This document shows, piece after piece, positions 50,894 to 59,999 of a stretch of DNA of 61,370 nt. Each line of letters begins with the position of its first letter. The stretch's first letter is position 1. Origin of the DNA: Rugosimonospora africana. Its GTDB lineage: Bacteria > Actinomycetota > Actinomycetes > Mycobacteriales > Micromonosporaceae. Both the position numbers and the translations under genes were made by a program. The notes under the pieces are model-generated. The model ran no database searches and was not told where the DNA came from. It saw only the letters and a list, made by a program, of their open reading frames with translations. The stretch lies in NCBI RefSeq assembly GCF_016862975.1, contig NZ_BONZ01000033.1:1-61370 (forward strand), written 5' to 3'.

Positions 50894-52986
50894 CAGAACG
50901 CCCCTATCGCGGTGAGAATGAGGTCGATGAGCTTGATGAAGATGAACGGCGCGATGAGACCACCGAGCCCGTAGATGAGCACGTTCCGGCGCAGGATCGC
51001 CGACGCGCTCGACGGCCGGAAGCGCACGCCGCGCAGGGCCAGGGGAATCAGCGCGATGATGACCAGGGCGTTGAAGATGACCGCGGACAACACCGCACTC
51101 TGCGGGCTGTGCAGGCCCATGATGTTCAGCTTGTGCAGCTGCGGGTAGGTCGACACGAACAGCGCCGGGATGATGGCGAAGTACTTCGCCACGTCATTGG
51201 CGATGGAGAACGTGGTCAACGCACCGCGGGTGATGAGCAGCTGCTTGCCGATCTCCACGACGTCGATGAGCTTGGTGGGGTTGGAGTCCAGGTCCACCAT
51301 GTTGCCGGCCTCTTTCGCGGCCGTCGTACCCATGTTCATCGCCACGCCCACGTCCGCCTGTGCCAGCGCCGGCGCGTCGTTGGTGCCGTCACCGGTCATC
51401 GCGACGAGCTTGCCGCCCTCCTGCTCCTTCTTGATGAGCTGGAGCTTGGCCTCCGGGGTGGCCTCGGCGAGGTAGTCGTCGACGCCGGCCTCCTGGGCGA
51501 TCGCTGCCGCGGTGAGCGGGTTGTCGCCGGTGATCATCACGGTACGGATGCCGATCGAGCGCAGCTGTTCGAACCGTTCCGTGATGCCCTGCTTGACGAC
51601 GTCCTTGAGTTCGACGACGCCGAGTACACGTGCGCCGTCGGAGACCACCAGCGGCGTGGAACCCGCCCGCGCGACCCGCTCGACGATCTGGTCCAGTTCG
51701 CCGGGTGCGCTGCCACCCTGTTCGGTGACCCAGCGCTTCACCGCGTCGGCCGCGCCCTTGCGGATCTGCCGCCCGTCGGCGTCCAGCCCGGACATCCGGG
51801 TCGTCGCGCTGAACGGCACGAAGACGTGCCCGGGCCCCAGCTCGCGCTCCCGCAACCCGTACTCCTGCTTGGCCAGCACCACGATGGACCGCCCCTCGGG
51901 TGTCTCGTCCGCCAGCGACGCCAGCTGGGCGGCGTCGGCCAGGTCCTGCTCGCTGCTGCCGCCGACCGGATAGAACGTCGAGGCCATCCGGTTGCCCATG
52001 GTGATGGTCCCGGTCTTGTCGAGCAGCAGCGTCTGGACGTCGCCGGCGGCCTCGACCGCCCGGCCGCTCATGGCCAGCACGTTGCGTTGCACGAGCCGGT
52101 CCATGCCGGCGATGCCGATCGCCGACAGCAGCGCGCCGATGGTGGTGGGGATCAGGCACACGATGAGGGCGACGAGCACGATGACCGACACGCTCGCCCC
52201 GGCGAAGATGCCGAACGGCTGGAGCACCACCACGACCGGGACGAAGATGATGGTCAGCGCGGCGAGCAGGATGGTGAGCGCGACCTCGTTCGGCGTCTTC
52301 TGCCGCTTCGCACCCTCGACGAGGTTGATCATCCGGTCGAGGAACGTCTGGCCGGGCTCGGCGCTGATGCGCACGAGGATGCGGTCGGACAACACCTTCG
52401 TGCCGCCGGTGACCGCGGACCGGTCGCTGCCGGCCTCGCGGATCACCGGGGCCGACTCGCCCGTGATGGCGGACTCGTCGATCGACGCGACACCTTCGGT
52501 GATCTCCCCGTCGGAGGGGATGACATCTCCGGCCTCGCACACCACCAGGTCGCCGACGGCAAGGTCCGCCGCCGGTACCCGGTGCTCGGCGCCGCCGGCG
52601 TCCAACCGGCGCGCGTCGGTGTGTTCACGCGTCTTGCGCAGGGTGTCGGCCTGTGCCTTGCCGCGCCCCTCAGCCATCGCCTCGGCGAAGTTGGCGAACA
52701 GCACGGTGAGCAGCAGCCAGACGAAGACCGCCCAGGCGAACGCGCTGGAGTGCGCGACCGACTCGATGAGCGTCACCACCGTGCCGATGAGTACGACGAA
52801 CATCACCGGATTTTTCAGCTGCACCCGGGGGTCCAGCTTGCGGAACGCGTCGATCGTCGCCTGGCGCAGGATCGCACCGTCGAACAGGCTCCGCTTGTTC
52901 AACACGCCATGCGGTCCCTGCCCGCCACCGGTGTGCTGCGCCTGTGGCTGGGATCGGTTCATTTCGAGGATCTCGTTGTCGGGCAT
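50893..52986 (-). CDS. kdpB: Potassium-transporting ATPase subunit B (P-type ATPase)
   Basis: 697 residues. GGAGGGG is upstream. The phosphorylation site is [13 protein letters not shown] (D323), the actuator motif is ITGESAP (175-181), and [20 protein letters not shown] is the hinge. The selectivity region [16 protein letters not shown] is typical of KdpB. It hydrolyses ATP to drive high-affinity K+ uptake through KdpA when external K+ is low. It overlaps kdpC by one base and is 76 bp from kdpA. Confidence 0.97.
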   Translation of the reverse strand: MPDNEILEMNRSQPQAQHTGGGQGPHGVLNKRSLFDGAILRQATIDAFRKLDPRVQLKNPVMFVVLIGTVVTLIESVAHSSAFAWAVFVWLLLTVLFANFAEAMAEGRGKAQADTLRKTREHTDARRLDAGGAEHRVPAADLAVGDLVVCEAGDVIPSDGEITEGVASIDESAITGESAPVIREAGSDRSAVTGGTKVLSDRILVRISAEPGQTFLDRMINLVEGAKRQKTPNEVALTILLAALTIIFVPVVVVLQPFGIFAGASVSVIVLVALIVCLIPTTIGALLSAIGIAGMDRLVQRNVLAMSGRAVEAAGDVQTLLLDKTGTITMGNRMASTFYPVGGSSEQDLADAAQLASLADETPEGRSIVVLAKQEYGLRERELGPGHVFVPFSATTRMSGLDADGRQIRKGAADAVKRWVTEQGGSAPGELDQIVERVARAGSTPLVVSDGARVLGVVELKDVVKQGITERFEQLRSIGIRTVMITGDNPLTAAAIAQEAGVDDYLAEATPEAKLQLIKKEQEGGKLVAMTGDGTNDAPALAQADVGVAMNMGTTAAKEAGNMVDLDSNPTKLIDVVEIGKQLLITRGALTTFSIANDVAKYFAIIPALFVSTYPQLHKLNIMGLHSPQSAVLSAVIFNALVIIALIPLALRGVRFRPSSASAILRRNVLIYGLGGLIAPFIFIKLIDLILTAIGAF

Positions 52987-53062
52987 CAGAAAACCCCTCC
53001 GCGACCGAGCCGGCTGGCGACCCGAGCACGCAAGTCATTGATAGTCGTGTATATGTTGAGCA

Positions 53063-54754
53063 TCAGAAGAGTCTCCCGCCACTGAACTGTTCGACGATCG
53101 GGCCTAGCGAGACGGCCGGGAAGAACGTCAGCGCGCCGACGATGAGCACGATCCCGAGCAGCAGGACCGCGAACATCGGCTTGTCCGTGCGGAAGGTGCC
53201 CAGTGATGCCGGTACGACCTGCTTGGCGGCCAGACTGCCGGCCAGCGCCAGGACCGGGATGATCATCCCGAAGCGGCCCAGGAGCAGACCGATGGTGCCG
53301 GTGATGTTGTAGAAGGGCGTGTTGGCGCTCAGGCCACCGAACCCGGAACCGTTGTTGTTCGTCTGCGAGGTGTACGCGTAGAGGATCTCGGAGAAGCCGT
53401 GCGGTCCGGCGTTGAGCGGCCCGACCCGGCCCGCGTGTACCGACACCGCGATCGCGGTCAGCACCAGCACGGTGATCGGCATGACCAGTACGCCCAGGGC
53501 GGCCAGCTTCACCTCCCTGGCCTGTATCTTCTTGCCGAGATACTCCGGTGTTCGACCGACCATCAACCCGCCGATGAACACGGTGATGACGGCGAACAGC
53601 AGGATCCCGTACAGGCCGGTGCCGACCCCTCCGGGGCTCACCTCACCGAGCATCATCCCGGTGAGCATCGCGCCCCCGCCGATGGCCGTGTAAGAGTCGG
53701 CCGCCGAGTCGACGCTTCCGGTCGAGGTCTGGGTGGAGGTGATGTTATAGAGCGCCGAACTGGGCGCGCCGAATCTGGTCTCCTTGCCCTCCATGTTCCC
53801 GGTCGGTTGCTCGGTCACGCCCGCGGCCGCCACGGCCGGGTTGCCCTGGTGCTCGGCCACCGTGGCCATCGTCAGCCAGCCGCCGAACAGCACCGTCATC
53901 ACGGCCAGGATCGCCACACCCTGGCGGACGCTGAACACCATCTTGCCGAAGGTGTAGGTCAACGCGACCGGAATGCACAGGATCAGAATGATGGACAGGA
54001 AGTTCGTCAGACCCGAGGGGTTCTCGAACGGGCCCGCGCCGTTGGCGTTGAAGAACCCACCGCCGTTCGTACCGAGCTGCTTGATCACCTCTTGCGAGGC
54101 GATCGGGCCCCGCGGCAGGGTCTGGTCCACACCGGTGAGCGCGTTGTGCACGTGCGCCGGGCCGGACAGCGTCTCCAGCGCACCCTGGCCGATGAACACG
54201 ATGGCGGCGACGAACGCGATGGGCAGCAGGACGTACAGGTTGCTGCGCACGAAGTCGACCCAGAAGTTGCCGATCGTCTTCGATCCCCTGCGGGCGAAGC
54301 CGCGAATGAGCGCGACCGCGACCGCGATGCCGACGGCGGCGCTCAGGAAGTTCTGGAGCGCCAGCACGCCCATCTGGGAGAGATAACTCATCGTCGTCTC
54401 ACCCGAGTACGCCTGCCAGTTCGTGTTGGTCACGAACGACACCACCGTGTTCCACGCGGTGTCTTCCCGGACAGCGCCGAAGTGCTGCGGGTTGAACGGC
54501 AGGTGACCCTGCAACCGGAAGATGCCGTAGCCGAACAGCAACGCGACGCCGGTGAACATGGTCACCGACACCGCGTACCGCTGCCAGCTCTGCTCGGATT
54601 CCGGATCAACCTTGAGCAACCGGTACAGCGGTCGCTCCACAAAGGACAGCCAGGTGGACCGGCCGTTGAACACGGTCACCATGTACGCCCCGAGGAATCG
54701 CCAGCAGATGGCCAGCACGACCACGAACGCGACGATCGTCCACGCGAAGCTCAT
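53063..54754 (-). CDS. kdpA: Potassium-transporting ATPase subunit A
   Basis: 563 residues with about ten spans. The four pore loops are recognisable (TNTNWQAYSGETTMSYLSQM; GTNGGGFFNANGAGPFENPS; the GGLMVGRTPEYLGKKIQ region; YTSQTNNNGSGFGGLSANTP). It is the channel-like K+-binding subunit. Its start overlaps the kdpF stop as ATGA. A small untranslated stretch precedes kdpB. Confidence 0.97.
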   Translation of the reverse strand: MSFAWTIVAFVVVLAICWRFLGAYMVTVFNGRSTWLSFVERPLYRLLKVDPESEQSWQRYAVSVTMFTGVALLFGYGIFRLQGHLPFNPQHFGAVREDTAWNTVVSFVTNTNWQAYSGETTMSYLSQMGVLALQNFLSAAVGIAVAVALIRGFARRGSKTIGNFWVDFVRSNLYVLLPIAFVAAIVFIGQGALETLSGPAHVHNALTGVDQTLPRGPIASQEVIKQLGTNGGGFFNANGAGPFENPSGLTNFLSIILILCIPVALTYTFGKMVFSVRQGVAILAVMTVLFGGWLTMATVAEHQGNPAVAAAGVTEQPTGNMEGKETRFGAPSSALYNITSTQTSTGSVDSAADSYTAIGGGAMLTGMMLGEVSPGGVGTGLYGILLFAVITVFIGGLMVGRTPEYLGKKIQAREVKLAALGVLVMPITVLVLTAIAVSVHAGRVGPLNAGPHGFSEILYAYTSQTNNNGSGFGGLSANTPFYNITGTIGLLLGRFGMIIPVLALAGSLAAKQVVPASLGTFRTDKPMFAVLLLGIVLIVGALTFFPAVSLGPIVEQFSGGRLF

Positions 54755-54843
54755 GAGAATTTCTCCGCCTTGAATAGCGCGACGCCCAGATAGACGAACA
54801 CGGCGAGCGACAGGATCAGCAGGAGTCCGTCGGTGACACTCAC
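54751..54843 (-). CDS. kdpF: KdpF small membrane subunit
   Basis: 30 residues from GTG 54843: VSVTDGLLLILSLAVFVYLG then VALFKAEKFS. One membrane helix and a KAEKF-type end are standard for KdpF. It stabilises the complex. It overlaps the gene before it as GTGA and kdpA as ATGA. Confidence 0.9.
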   Translation of the reverse strand: MSVTDGLLLILSLAVFVYLGVALFKAEKFS

Positions 54844-54923
54844 ACCCGCTCCAGTCCCCGGATCAGGCCGAGCATCGCGACGACGAACGCGACGACCCCG
54901 ACGACAACCAGAAAATCAGCCAT
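54840..54923 (-). CDS. 27-residue membrane peptide heading the kdp operon
   Basis: MADFLVVVGVVAFVV, then AMLGLIRGLERV. It has one hydrophobic helix and a basic C-terminus. It starts right after the shared kdp promoter and overlaps kdpF by 4 bp, so it is very likely translated. I believe comparable short peptides ending in R-G-x-x-R occur before kdpF in other operons, but this needs a search. It may be a regulatory or assembly peptide for KdpFABC. Confidence 0.7.
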   Translation of the reverse strand: MADFLVVVGVVAFVVAMLGLIRGLERV

Positions 54924-54929
54924 ATCGGC

Positions 54930-54995
54930 AGCGTGACGGGTCGGCCGGTGGCGGCGCGGTGAACGGGGCGCGGGCGCCGGTGGAGGATCGGTGAA
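54930..54995 (-). promoter_or_regulatory. Heptad-repeat promoter of the kdp operon
   Basis: Read on the minus strand: TTCACCG-N4-TCCACCG (54995-54978), then TTCACCG-N4-GCCACCG (54963-54946), then CACGCT (54935-54930), then 6 nt and ATG 54923. Spacings of 11, 32, 11 and 22 bp are identical to those before the orphan regulator at 46851. KdpE is the expected binder. Confidence 0.7.
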
Positions 54996-55059
54996 TGGCG
55001 CGGGTTCTGCCGCCGGAGGCGGATGATCACGTCTCGGGCGGCTGTGGCAGGCTCACGTC

Positions 55060-55941
55060 ATGACCGCCCTCATGACCACCGCGTCGTCCGCGGGTACCTG
55101 GCAGCTCGGCGACCGTACGGTCAACCGGCTCGGCTTCGGCGCGATGCGCCTGACCAGTAACGCGGACGGAACCCCGAGCGACCGCGACCGCGCCATCACC
55201 GTGCTGCGCCGCGCGGTCGACCTCGGCGTCAACCACATCGACACCGCGGCCTTCTACTTCTCCCCGCTGCGCTCTGCGAACGAGCTGATCAACCGGGCGT
55301 TGTACCCGTACCCGGACGACCTGGTGATCACCACCAAGGTGGGGCCGGGACGGGATCCGTCGGGCAATTTTCTACCCGCCGCCCGGCCGGAGCAGTTGCG
55401 CGGACAGGTCGAAGAGAACCTCCGCCAGCTCGGCCGCGACCACCTCGACGTGGTCAACCTGCGGATCGGCGCCGGGCTGGAGCGGGGCAGCGGTTCGCTA
55501 GCCGACCGCTTCGGCGCGCTCGCCGAGTTGCGCGACGCCGGGCTGATCCGCCACCTCGGCATCTCGAACGTGAGTCTTGAGCACCTGGCCGAGGCGCAGA
55601 CCATCGCGCCGGTGGTCTGCGTACAGAACCAGTACGGCCTGGGCACCCGCCGGGAGGACGACGAACTCGTGCGCGTCTGCGGCGAGCAGGGGGTGGCCTT
55701 CGTACCGTTCTTCGCCATCGCCGGCACCGGTGAGAGCCCGGCGGTGCTCGCCGTCGCCCAGGCACACGATGCGACCCCGGCGCAGGTGAGGCTGGCCTGG
55801 ACGCTGCACCGCGGGCCGCACGTGCTGGCCATCCCGGGTACCGGCGATCCCGAGCACCTGGTCGAGAACGTGGCCGCGGGTGCGCTGCGGCTGTCACCGG
55901 ACGAGCTGGCTCTCCTCGACTCGAGGGGTGCCGAAGGCTAG
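55060..55941 (+). CDS. Aldo/keto reductase-like oxidoreductase
   Basis: 293 residues. ATG 55060, with ATG 55072 as alternative. The barrel has LGFGAMRLTSNADG, the catalytic Asp and Tyr in HIDTAAFYFSP, and Lys in LVITTKVGPG. The usual catalytic His strand reads LDVVNLRIGAG, so Arg or another residue replaces His, as in some actinobacterial subfamilies. RHLGISNVSLEHL and VLAIPGTGDPEHLVEN bind NADP. Divergent from the kdp operon by 136 bp. Substrate unknown. Confidence 0.88.
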   Translation: MTALMTTASSAGTWQLGDRTVNRLGFGAMRLTSNADGTPSDRDRAITVLRRAVDLGVNHIDTAAFYFSPLRSANELINRALYPYPDDLVITTKVGPGRDPSGNFLPAARPEQLRGQVEENLRQLGRDHLDVVNLRIGAGLERGSGSLADRFGALAELRDAGLIRHLGISNVSLEHLAEAQTIAPVVCVQNQYGLGTRREDDELVRVCGEQGVAFVPFFAIAGTGESPAVLAVAQAHDATPAQVRLAWTLHRGPHVLAIPGTGDPEHLVENVAAGALRLSPDELALLDSRGAEG

Positions 55942-55978
55942 GCCGGCACCGCCGGTACCGCGCGCGACGGCGGTGGGC

Positions 55979-57601
55979 TCAGCGGTACTCGATGAGGCGC
56001 GGTCTGACCCCGACGGCCAGCAGCGCGAGTATCACCGCACACCCGATCCACAGCGCGACCGTGCGACCGGCGAGTTCGCGCTGGCCGTCGGCGATAGCCC
56101 GGTCGAAGGCGCGTTGGTTGACGGCGATGAGCGCGGCCAGCGACTGGTCGTACTGGTCGAACGCGTAGTTCGATCCGCCCGGCGCGTAGCTGGTACACAG
56201 CGCGATGGCGTCGCCGCGCCGGCCGCTGGTGGCGAGGTCGCGGATGCGGCGGTCGTCGAGCTGATAGGTCTGGAGGCGCCGCAGGGTGGTCTGCGCCGCG
56301 GCGCGTTCGCCGGTGAACGTGATGTTGCGGAACTCGGTGCCGAACAGTCCGTTCCACCCGACGTCGTCGTGGTCGCGCTGGTAGGCCGCGAGCGCGGCGG
56401 CGAAGTCCCGGTCCCAGGTCACGAGCGTCGCGTCCGGGAGGTCCGCGAGCTGTTGCGTCTTGGTGAGAAACGCTTGCTGGTACTGGGCGGCCAACGCGGG
56501 ATCGACGAGGTACCGGCTCTCGTCCGCGTTCGCGTCGTAGCTGACCGCCCGCGCCCGGCTCAGTGCCAGGATGGAGTCGAATGCGTTCTTCTTCGCCACC
56601 GTCAGGTGCCCCGCCTCGCTCGACAGCAACCCGACGCTCAATGCGACTCCGGCGACGGCGAGCACCGTCGCCCCGGCCAGGACCGGGTTCAGCAGCCGGC
56701 GGAATCGGCGCGCGAGGTACAGCTGAAGGACGAGAAGCACGACGACCAAAGCCGTCCCGATGACCGCGACGAGAACGCGCTCGACCCCGATCCTGCCGCG
56801 CTGCGCCTCGTAGCTGGCCTCCAGCGTCTGCCCGTGACGGTCGGTCAGTTGACGGGCGGCCGGCAGCAGTTGAGCCCTGAGCAGGTCGGTGGCCTGCCGG
56901 TACTGTGCCAGGGTGGCGGCCGATGGTTGGCCGGCGGGGTGGGGTGTCTGCTGGTCGAGCAGGATCGTCCGCGCGGCAAGCGCCTCGTAGCTGCCGAGGC
57001 GGTCGAGCACCTCATCGATCGTCTGCCGGCTGCCCGGATCGGTGGCGGCCGAGGCCGCCTGCCGGATGTCGTGGTCGACCTGCTGGCGTCGCTGCTCGTA
57101 GATGCGCAGTGCCTCGGCGCGGCTGACGCCGAGGTTCTGCTGGTCGCCGACCAACAACACGTTGGCCACCTGGGCGTCCATGTCATTGAGCGCGAAATAC
57201 AGGTCAGAGGTGGCCACCACTTCCGGGCCGGCGCGGTGGCCGATCGTGACGAGTCCATTGTTCTCGTGGCGGATCTCGACGGTGAGCAGGACGGACAGTG
57301 CGACCGTGGTCAGGGCCACGGTCGCGGCCAGCTGCCAGATCCGGGTGGGAGGATGTCCCCGGTGGCGCGGGGTAGCGCGACGGAGTGTCCCCCGACGTGA
57401 TGCGCCCGGTCCCGGACCGTCGCCGGATTCCGCGGTCGCCCCGCGTGACGCCGATACGCCGGGCTCGGGCAGCGTGCCGGGCCCGGGCAGCGTGCCCGGC
57501 CCGGACAGCGTGCCCGGCCCGGACAGCCGCGGCGCGGTGACGGAGTCGGAAGAGTCGATGCTCACCGGGACGATCGTGACGGCGGCGGACAGGTGCGCCA
57601 A
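55979..57601 (-). CDS. Membrane protein with two extracytoplasmic helical regions, sensor-like
   Basis: 540 residues. A disordered N-terminus with GPGT repeats (about 27-47) is followed by four spans: near 87-106 (IWQLAATVALTTVALSVLLT), 277-297 (VLVAVIGTALVVVLLVLQLY), 306-327, and the last 20 residues. The outer regions are long helical bundles (YEQRRQQVDHDIRQAA; RRLQTYQLDDRRIRDLATSG), as in nitrate-sensing or four-helix chemoreceptor inputs. There is no kinase or HAMP domain. It may be a partner of a separate signalling protein. Family not recognised. Confidence 0.75.
   Translation of the reverse strand: MAHLSAAVTIVPVSIDSSDSVTAPRLSGPGTLSGPGTLPGPGTLPEPGVSASRGATAESGDGPGPGASRRGTLRRATPRHRGHPPTRIWQLAATVALTTVALSVLLTVEIRHENNGLVTIGHRAGPEVVATSDLYFALNDMDAQVANVLLVGDQQNLGVSRAEALRIYEQRRQQVDHDIRQAASAATDPGSRQTIDEVLDRLGSYEALAARTILLDQQTPHPAGQPSAATLAQYRQATDLLRAQLLPAARQLTDRHGQTLEASYEAQRGRIGVERVLVAVIGTALVVVLLVLQLYLARRFRRLLNPVLAGATVLAVAGVALSVGLLSSEAGHLTVAKKNAFDSILALSRARAVSYDANADESRYLVDPALAAQYQQAFLTKTQQLADLPDATLVTWDRDFAAALAAYQRDHDDVGWNGLFGTEFRNITFTGERAAAQTTLRRLQTYQLDDRRIRDLATSGRRGDAIALCTSYAPGGSNYAFDQYDQSLAALIAVNQRAFDRAIADGQRELAGRTVALWIGCAVILALLAVGVRPRLIEYR
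57467..57527. repeat. 18-bp repeats encoding GPGT units
   Basis: About three and a half copies of GGGCAGCGTGCCCGGCCC encode the repeated GPGTLx segment near the N-terminus of the membrane protein at 55979-57601. Confidence 0.75.
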
Positions 57602-57926
57602 GAGGCGTTGACGGAAAAACTACGCGCGCACAACAGCGGTTTGACGCCTCATGGTTTTCGATGCGCCGTACTTGACGTGCCACGACATTGATGTGCCACG
57701 ACTTTGGTGCCACGGGTTCGGCGCGGCGTACGTCTTTGCTCCGGCATGGGCTTTAAAACGGCATGGGCTTCGACGCGGCACGGCTGTTTCGCGGCACGGG
57801 CTGTTTCGCGGCACGGGCTGTTTCGCGCCGGCCGGCGCACGCAGCCCCGGATCGGTTGACGCCGAGGCACCCGCACCGCAGGTCTCGAAGGGGACGGTCA
57901 AGGCGTCCGGGCGCACGGCTGAGCGG
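57602..57926. repeat. Non-coding gap with a degenerate 16-17-bp repeat island
   Basis: No gene is seen here. GTGCCACG recurs at 57677, 57693 and 57707. Five related 17-bp units then follow: CGGCATGGGCTT at 57742 and 57759, and GCGGCACGGGCTGTTTC types at 57775, 57791 and 57808. All are in one orientation. There are no direct-repeat/spacer features of a CRISPR. Confidence 0.65.
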
Positions 57927-58739
57927 TCATGGCAGGCGCGGTCCGGGCTTCGCGGTGTACCCCGCCTCGGCGGTACCCAGCGGGTGGTGGCGCGACGCGC
58001 GCCGGGCGCCTGATGCCCCGGAACGGGATCGTGCCGGCCCTCGAACCCCCGACCCGCTACCGGCGTCCTGCCGGATGCCGGCCTCCGCGGCGGTGCCGGT
58101 GCCCCGCGCGGTATCAGCAGGCCCGGCCCCAACCCCGGCAGCGGCTTTCCCCGTGCCGGCCGCGATATCGGCCTCCATCGCGGCCTCAGCGTCCGCGGCG
58201 GCAGCACCGGACCTACCAGCGACAGCACCGGCGTCACCCGCGGCTCCAACCTCGGATCCGCGAGCAGCGGACCTACCAACGCCGGGAGCGGCGTCGCCTG
58301 CGGCCTCAATCTCGGATTCGCCAGCACCGGACCTACCAGCGACGGCGCCCACGGCAGCAACCCCGGATCCGGCAATGGCGGCGGCGCCGGCGGGCCAGGT
58401 TCGGACCAGGCCGGCGATGGTGGCGCGCGTCCGCCAGTAGCACAGCCCGCCAACCGCGAACAGCGCGACGACCGCCGCCGCGGTGCCCGACGCGATCGTG
58501 GCCACGGGCCAGTGCCGTGCTCCGGCAAGCGCGCTCGTCACCCCGGCCAGCACGCACGCGGCGGCCACGACGTGAACGTGGTAGCGGCGGTTTGACGCGA
58601 CGATCCCGGCGTCACCGACAAGCTCGGCCGGTATCCGGACGCCGAACGGACGCGCCGGTCCCAGCAGCGCCGGCAGGTGCCACAGAGCGGACACGGCTCC
58701 CAGCGCCGCGGCCGCCACCATGACCCAGAACGCGACCAT
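57927..58739 (-). CDS. Membrane protein with repeat-rich C-terminus
   Basis: 270 residues from ATG 58739 (GTG 58742 precedes it). The first 115 residues hold a short N-terminal span, the phrase ALWHLPALLGPARPFGVRIP (like DUF1648-type heads), and two further spans (VHVVAAACVLAGVTSALAG; ATIASGTAAAVVALFAVGGL). The remaining 150 residues are Ala/Gly/Ser-rich and built from 20-residue repeats. The original C-terminal domain may have been lost or replaced. A LacI-type box lies 74 bp upstream. Confidence 0.6.
   Translation of the reverse strand: MVAFWVMVAAAALGAVSALWHLPALLGPARPFGVRIPAELVGDAGIVASNRRYHVHVVAAACVLAGVTSALAGARHWPVATIASGTAAAVVALFAVGGLCYWRTRATIAGLVRTWPAGAAAIAGSGVAAVGAVAGRSGAGESEIEAAGDAAPGVGRSAARGSEVGAAGDAGAVAGRSGAAAADAEAAMEADIAAGTGKAAAGVGAGPADTARGTGTAAEAGIRQDAGSGSGVRGPARSRSGASGARRASRHHPLGTAEAGYTAKPGPRLP
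58201..58372. repeat. 60-bp tandem repeats, about 2.9 copies
   Basis: Units begin AGCACCGGACCTACCAGCGA (or close variants) at 58203, 58263 and 58323. They keep a 20-codon period in the minus-strand membrane protein (AGRSGAGESE-type units). Confidence 0.75.
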
Positions 58740-58812
58740 CACGCGACTCGGTGTGACGCGGCCGGCCCGGACTGCTCATACATCCTGAAGACGCTACCCA
58801 CCGCCACGACGC

Positions 58813-58826
58813 GCGAAGCGCTCCCA
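58813..58826. promoter_or_regulatory. CebR/LacI-like box
   Basis: GCGAAGCGCTCCCA matches 12 of 14 bases of the reverse-complemented GH53 operator. On the minus strand TTGACA (58835-58830) lies immediately upstream, so the box would sit between -35 and -10 of a promoter for the gene at 57927-58739. Confidence 0.4.
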
Positions 58827-58982
58827 AGGTGTCAATAATTCGTTGCGAATCGGTGCGCCCCGCATCGCGCGTAAAAACGGTGTAGAGATCGCCCCGTCCC
58901 CTTGCACCCGGCGCCGCCCGCCTTGTTGACTGGCAAAGCGTTACTGGCCTACGGCCGCCCCCGGTACCGATCGGGACTGAAC

Positions 58983-59852
58983 ATGCTCACTCACGCACGA
59001 ACCCGCCGTGTCGCTCTCGTCACCGGCGCCACCCACGGCATCGGTTACCAGGTCGCCCGAGGGCTGGCCGAGGACGGCGCCACCGTGATCGTGCACGCCC
59101 GTACCCACGAGGACGCCTATCTCGCGATGTCCGGTCTCCTCGAATCGGGCGTCGATCCGCTGCTGTTCCGGTCCGAGGTCGCCGATTTCACGCGTCTTTC
59201 CGACGTGCGGGCGCTGGCCGCGCGCATCATCTCCGAACACGGGCGCGTCGACCTGCTCGTCAACAACGCCGCCGTGATCGGAGACACCCGGCGCGTCGTC
59301 ACCGGGGACGGGTACGAGTCGACGTTCCAGGTGAACTACCTCGCGCACTACCTGCTCACCCGGCTGTTGTGGCGAAGCCTCCGGGACGCACCGCACGGGC
59401 GCGTGGTGAGCGTCTCGTCCGCCGTGCACCGTGGCGCCCATGTCGGGTGGGGCGAGTCGGACCGATCGACGCGGCACGCGCCGGTCGCCGCGTACGCCCA
59501 GTCAAAGCTCGCGCTCACCATGCTGACCCAGGCGGTGGCGACCCGGGCATCGGGCGGCATGACCGCGGTCAGCGTGCATCCCGGCGTCATCGCCACCGGC
59601 ACGATGCGCAGGGTGTACGGAACCTACGGCGCGCCGGTCGCGGACGGTGCGGAGGCGGTACTGCGCTTGTGCGCCGCGTCGAGTGCGGTGCGCAACGGCG
59701 GCTACTACGAGGGCAGGATGCTCGCGATGCCCTCGGCGCTCGCTCAGGATCCGGGATCCGTGGACCGGCTGTGGCGGCTGTCCGCGCGCATGGCGCACTT
59801 CGCGGGTGATCCGGCCGAACAGGCCGCGACCACTCTCGCCTCCGCCCGGTGA
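58983..59852 (+). CDS. SDR-family oxidoreductase (retinol-dehydrogenase-like)
   Basis: 289 residues from ATG 58983. TGATHGIGYQVARGLAEDGA is the cofactor motif. VNNAAVIGDTRR, RVVSVSSAVHRGAHVGWGES and YAQSKLALTMLTQ give the intact N-S-Y-K tetrad. VHPGVIATGTMRR follows. A possible promoter is TTGACT (58926-58931), 18 bp, TACGGC. The gene stands alone; the substrate is unknown. Confidence 0.9.
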   Translation: MLTHARTRRVALVTGATHGIGYQVARGLAEDGATVIVHARTHEDAYLAMSGLLESGVDPLLFRSEVADFTRLSDVRALAARIISEHGRVDLLVNNAAVIGDTRRVVTGDGYESTFQVNYLAHYLLTRLLWRSLRDAPHGRVVSVSSAVHRGAHVGWGESDRSTRHAPVAAYAQSKLALTMLTQAVATRASGGMTAVSVHPGVIATGTMRRVYGTYGAPVADGAEAVLRLCAASSAVRNGGYYEGRMLAMPSALAQDPGSVDRLWRLSARMAHFAGDPAEQAATTLASAR

Positions 59853-59999
59853 CCGCGCCGCATCGGCGCTGAATCCGCGTCCCGCTCCGTCATCGGGCGT
59901 GGCGCAGCGTTCACAGCCGCTCACCGGGCGTGTCCCGGGTATCTCACACGTGTGCGCCGGCCGCCCACCGGCCATGGCTGCGACATCCGCGACCGCGCG

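Noticed and set aside
57677-57824. CRISPR array
   Set aside because: Repeats are contiguous and degenerate with no constant spacers, and no cas gene is nearby.
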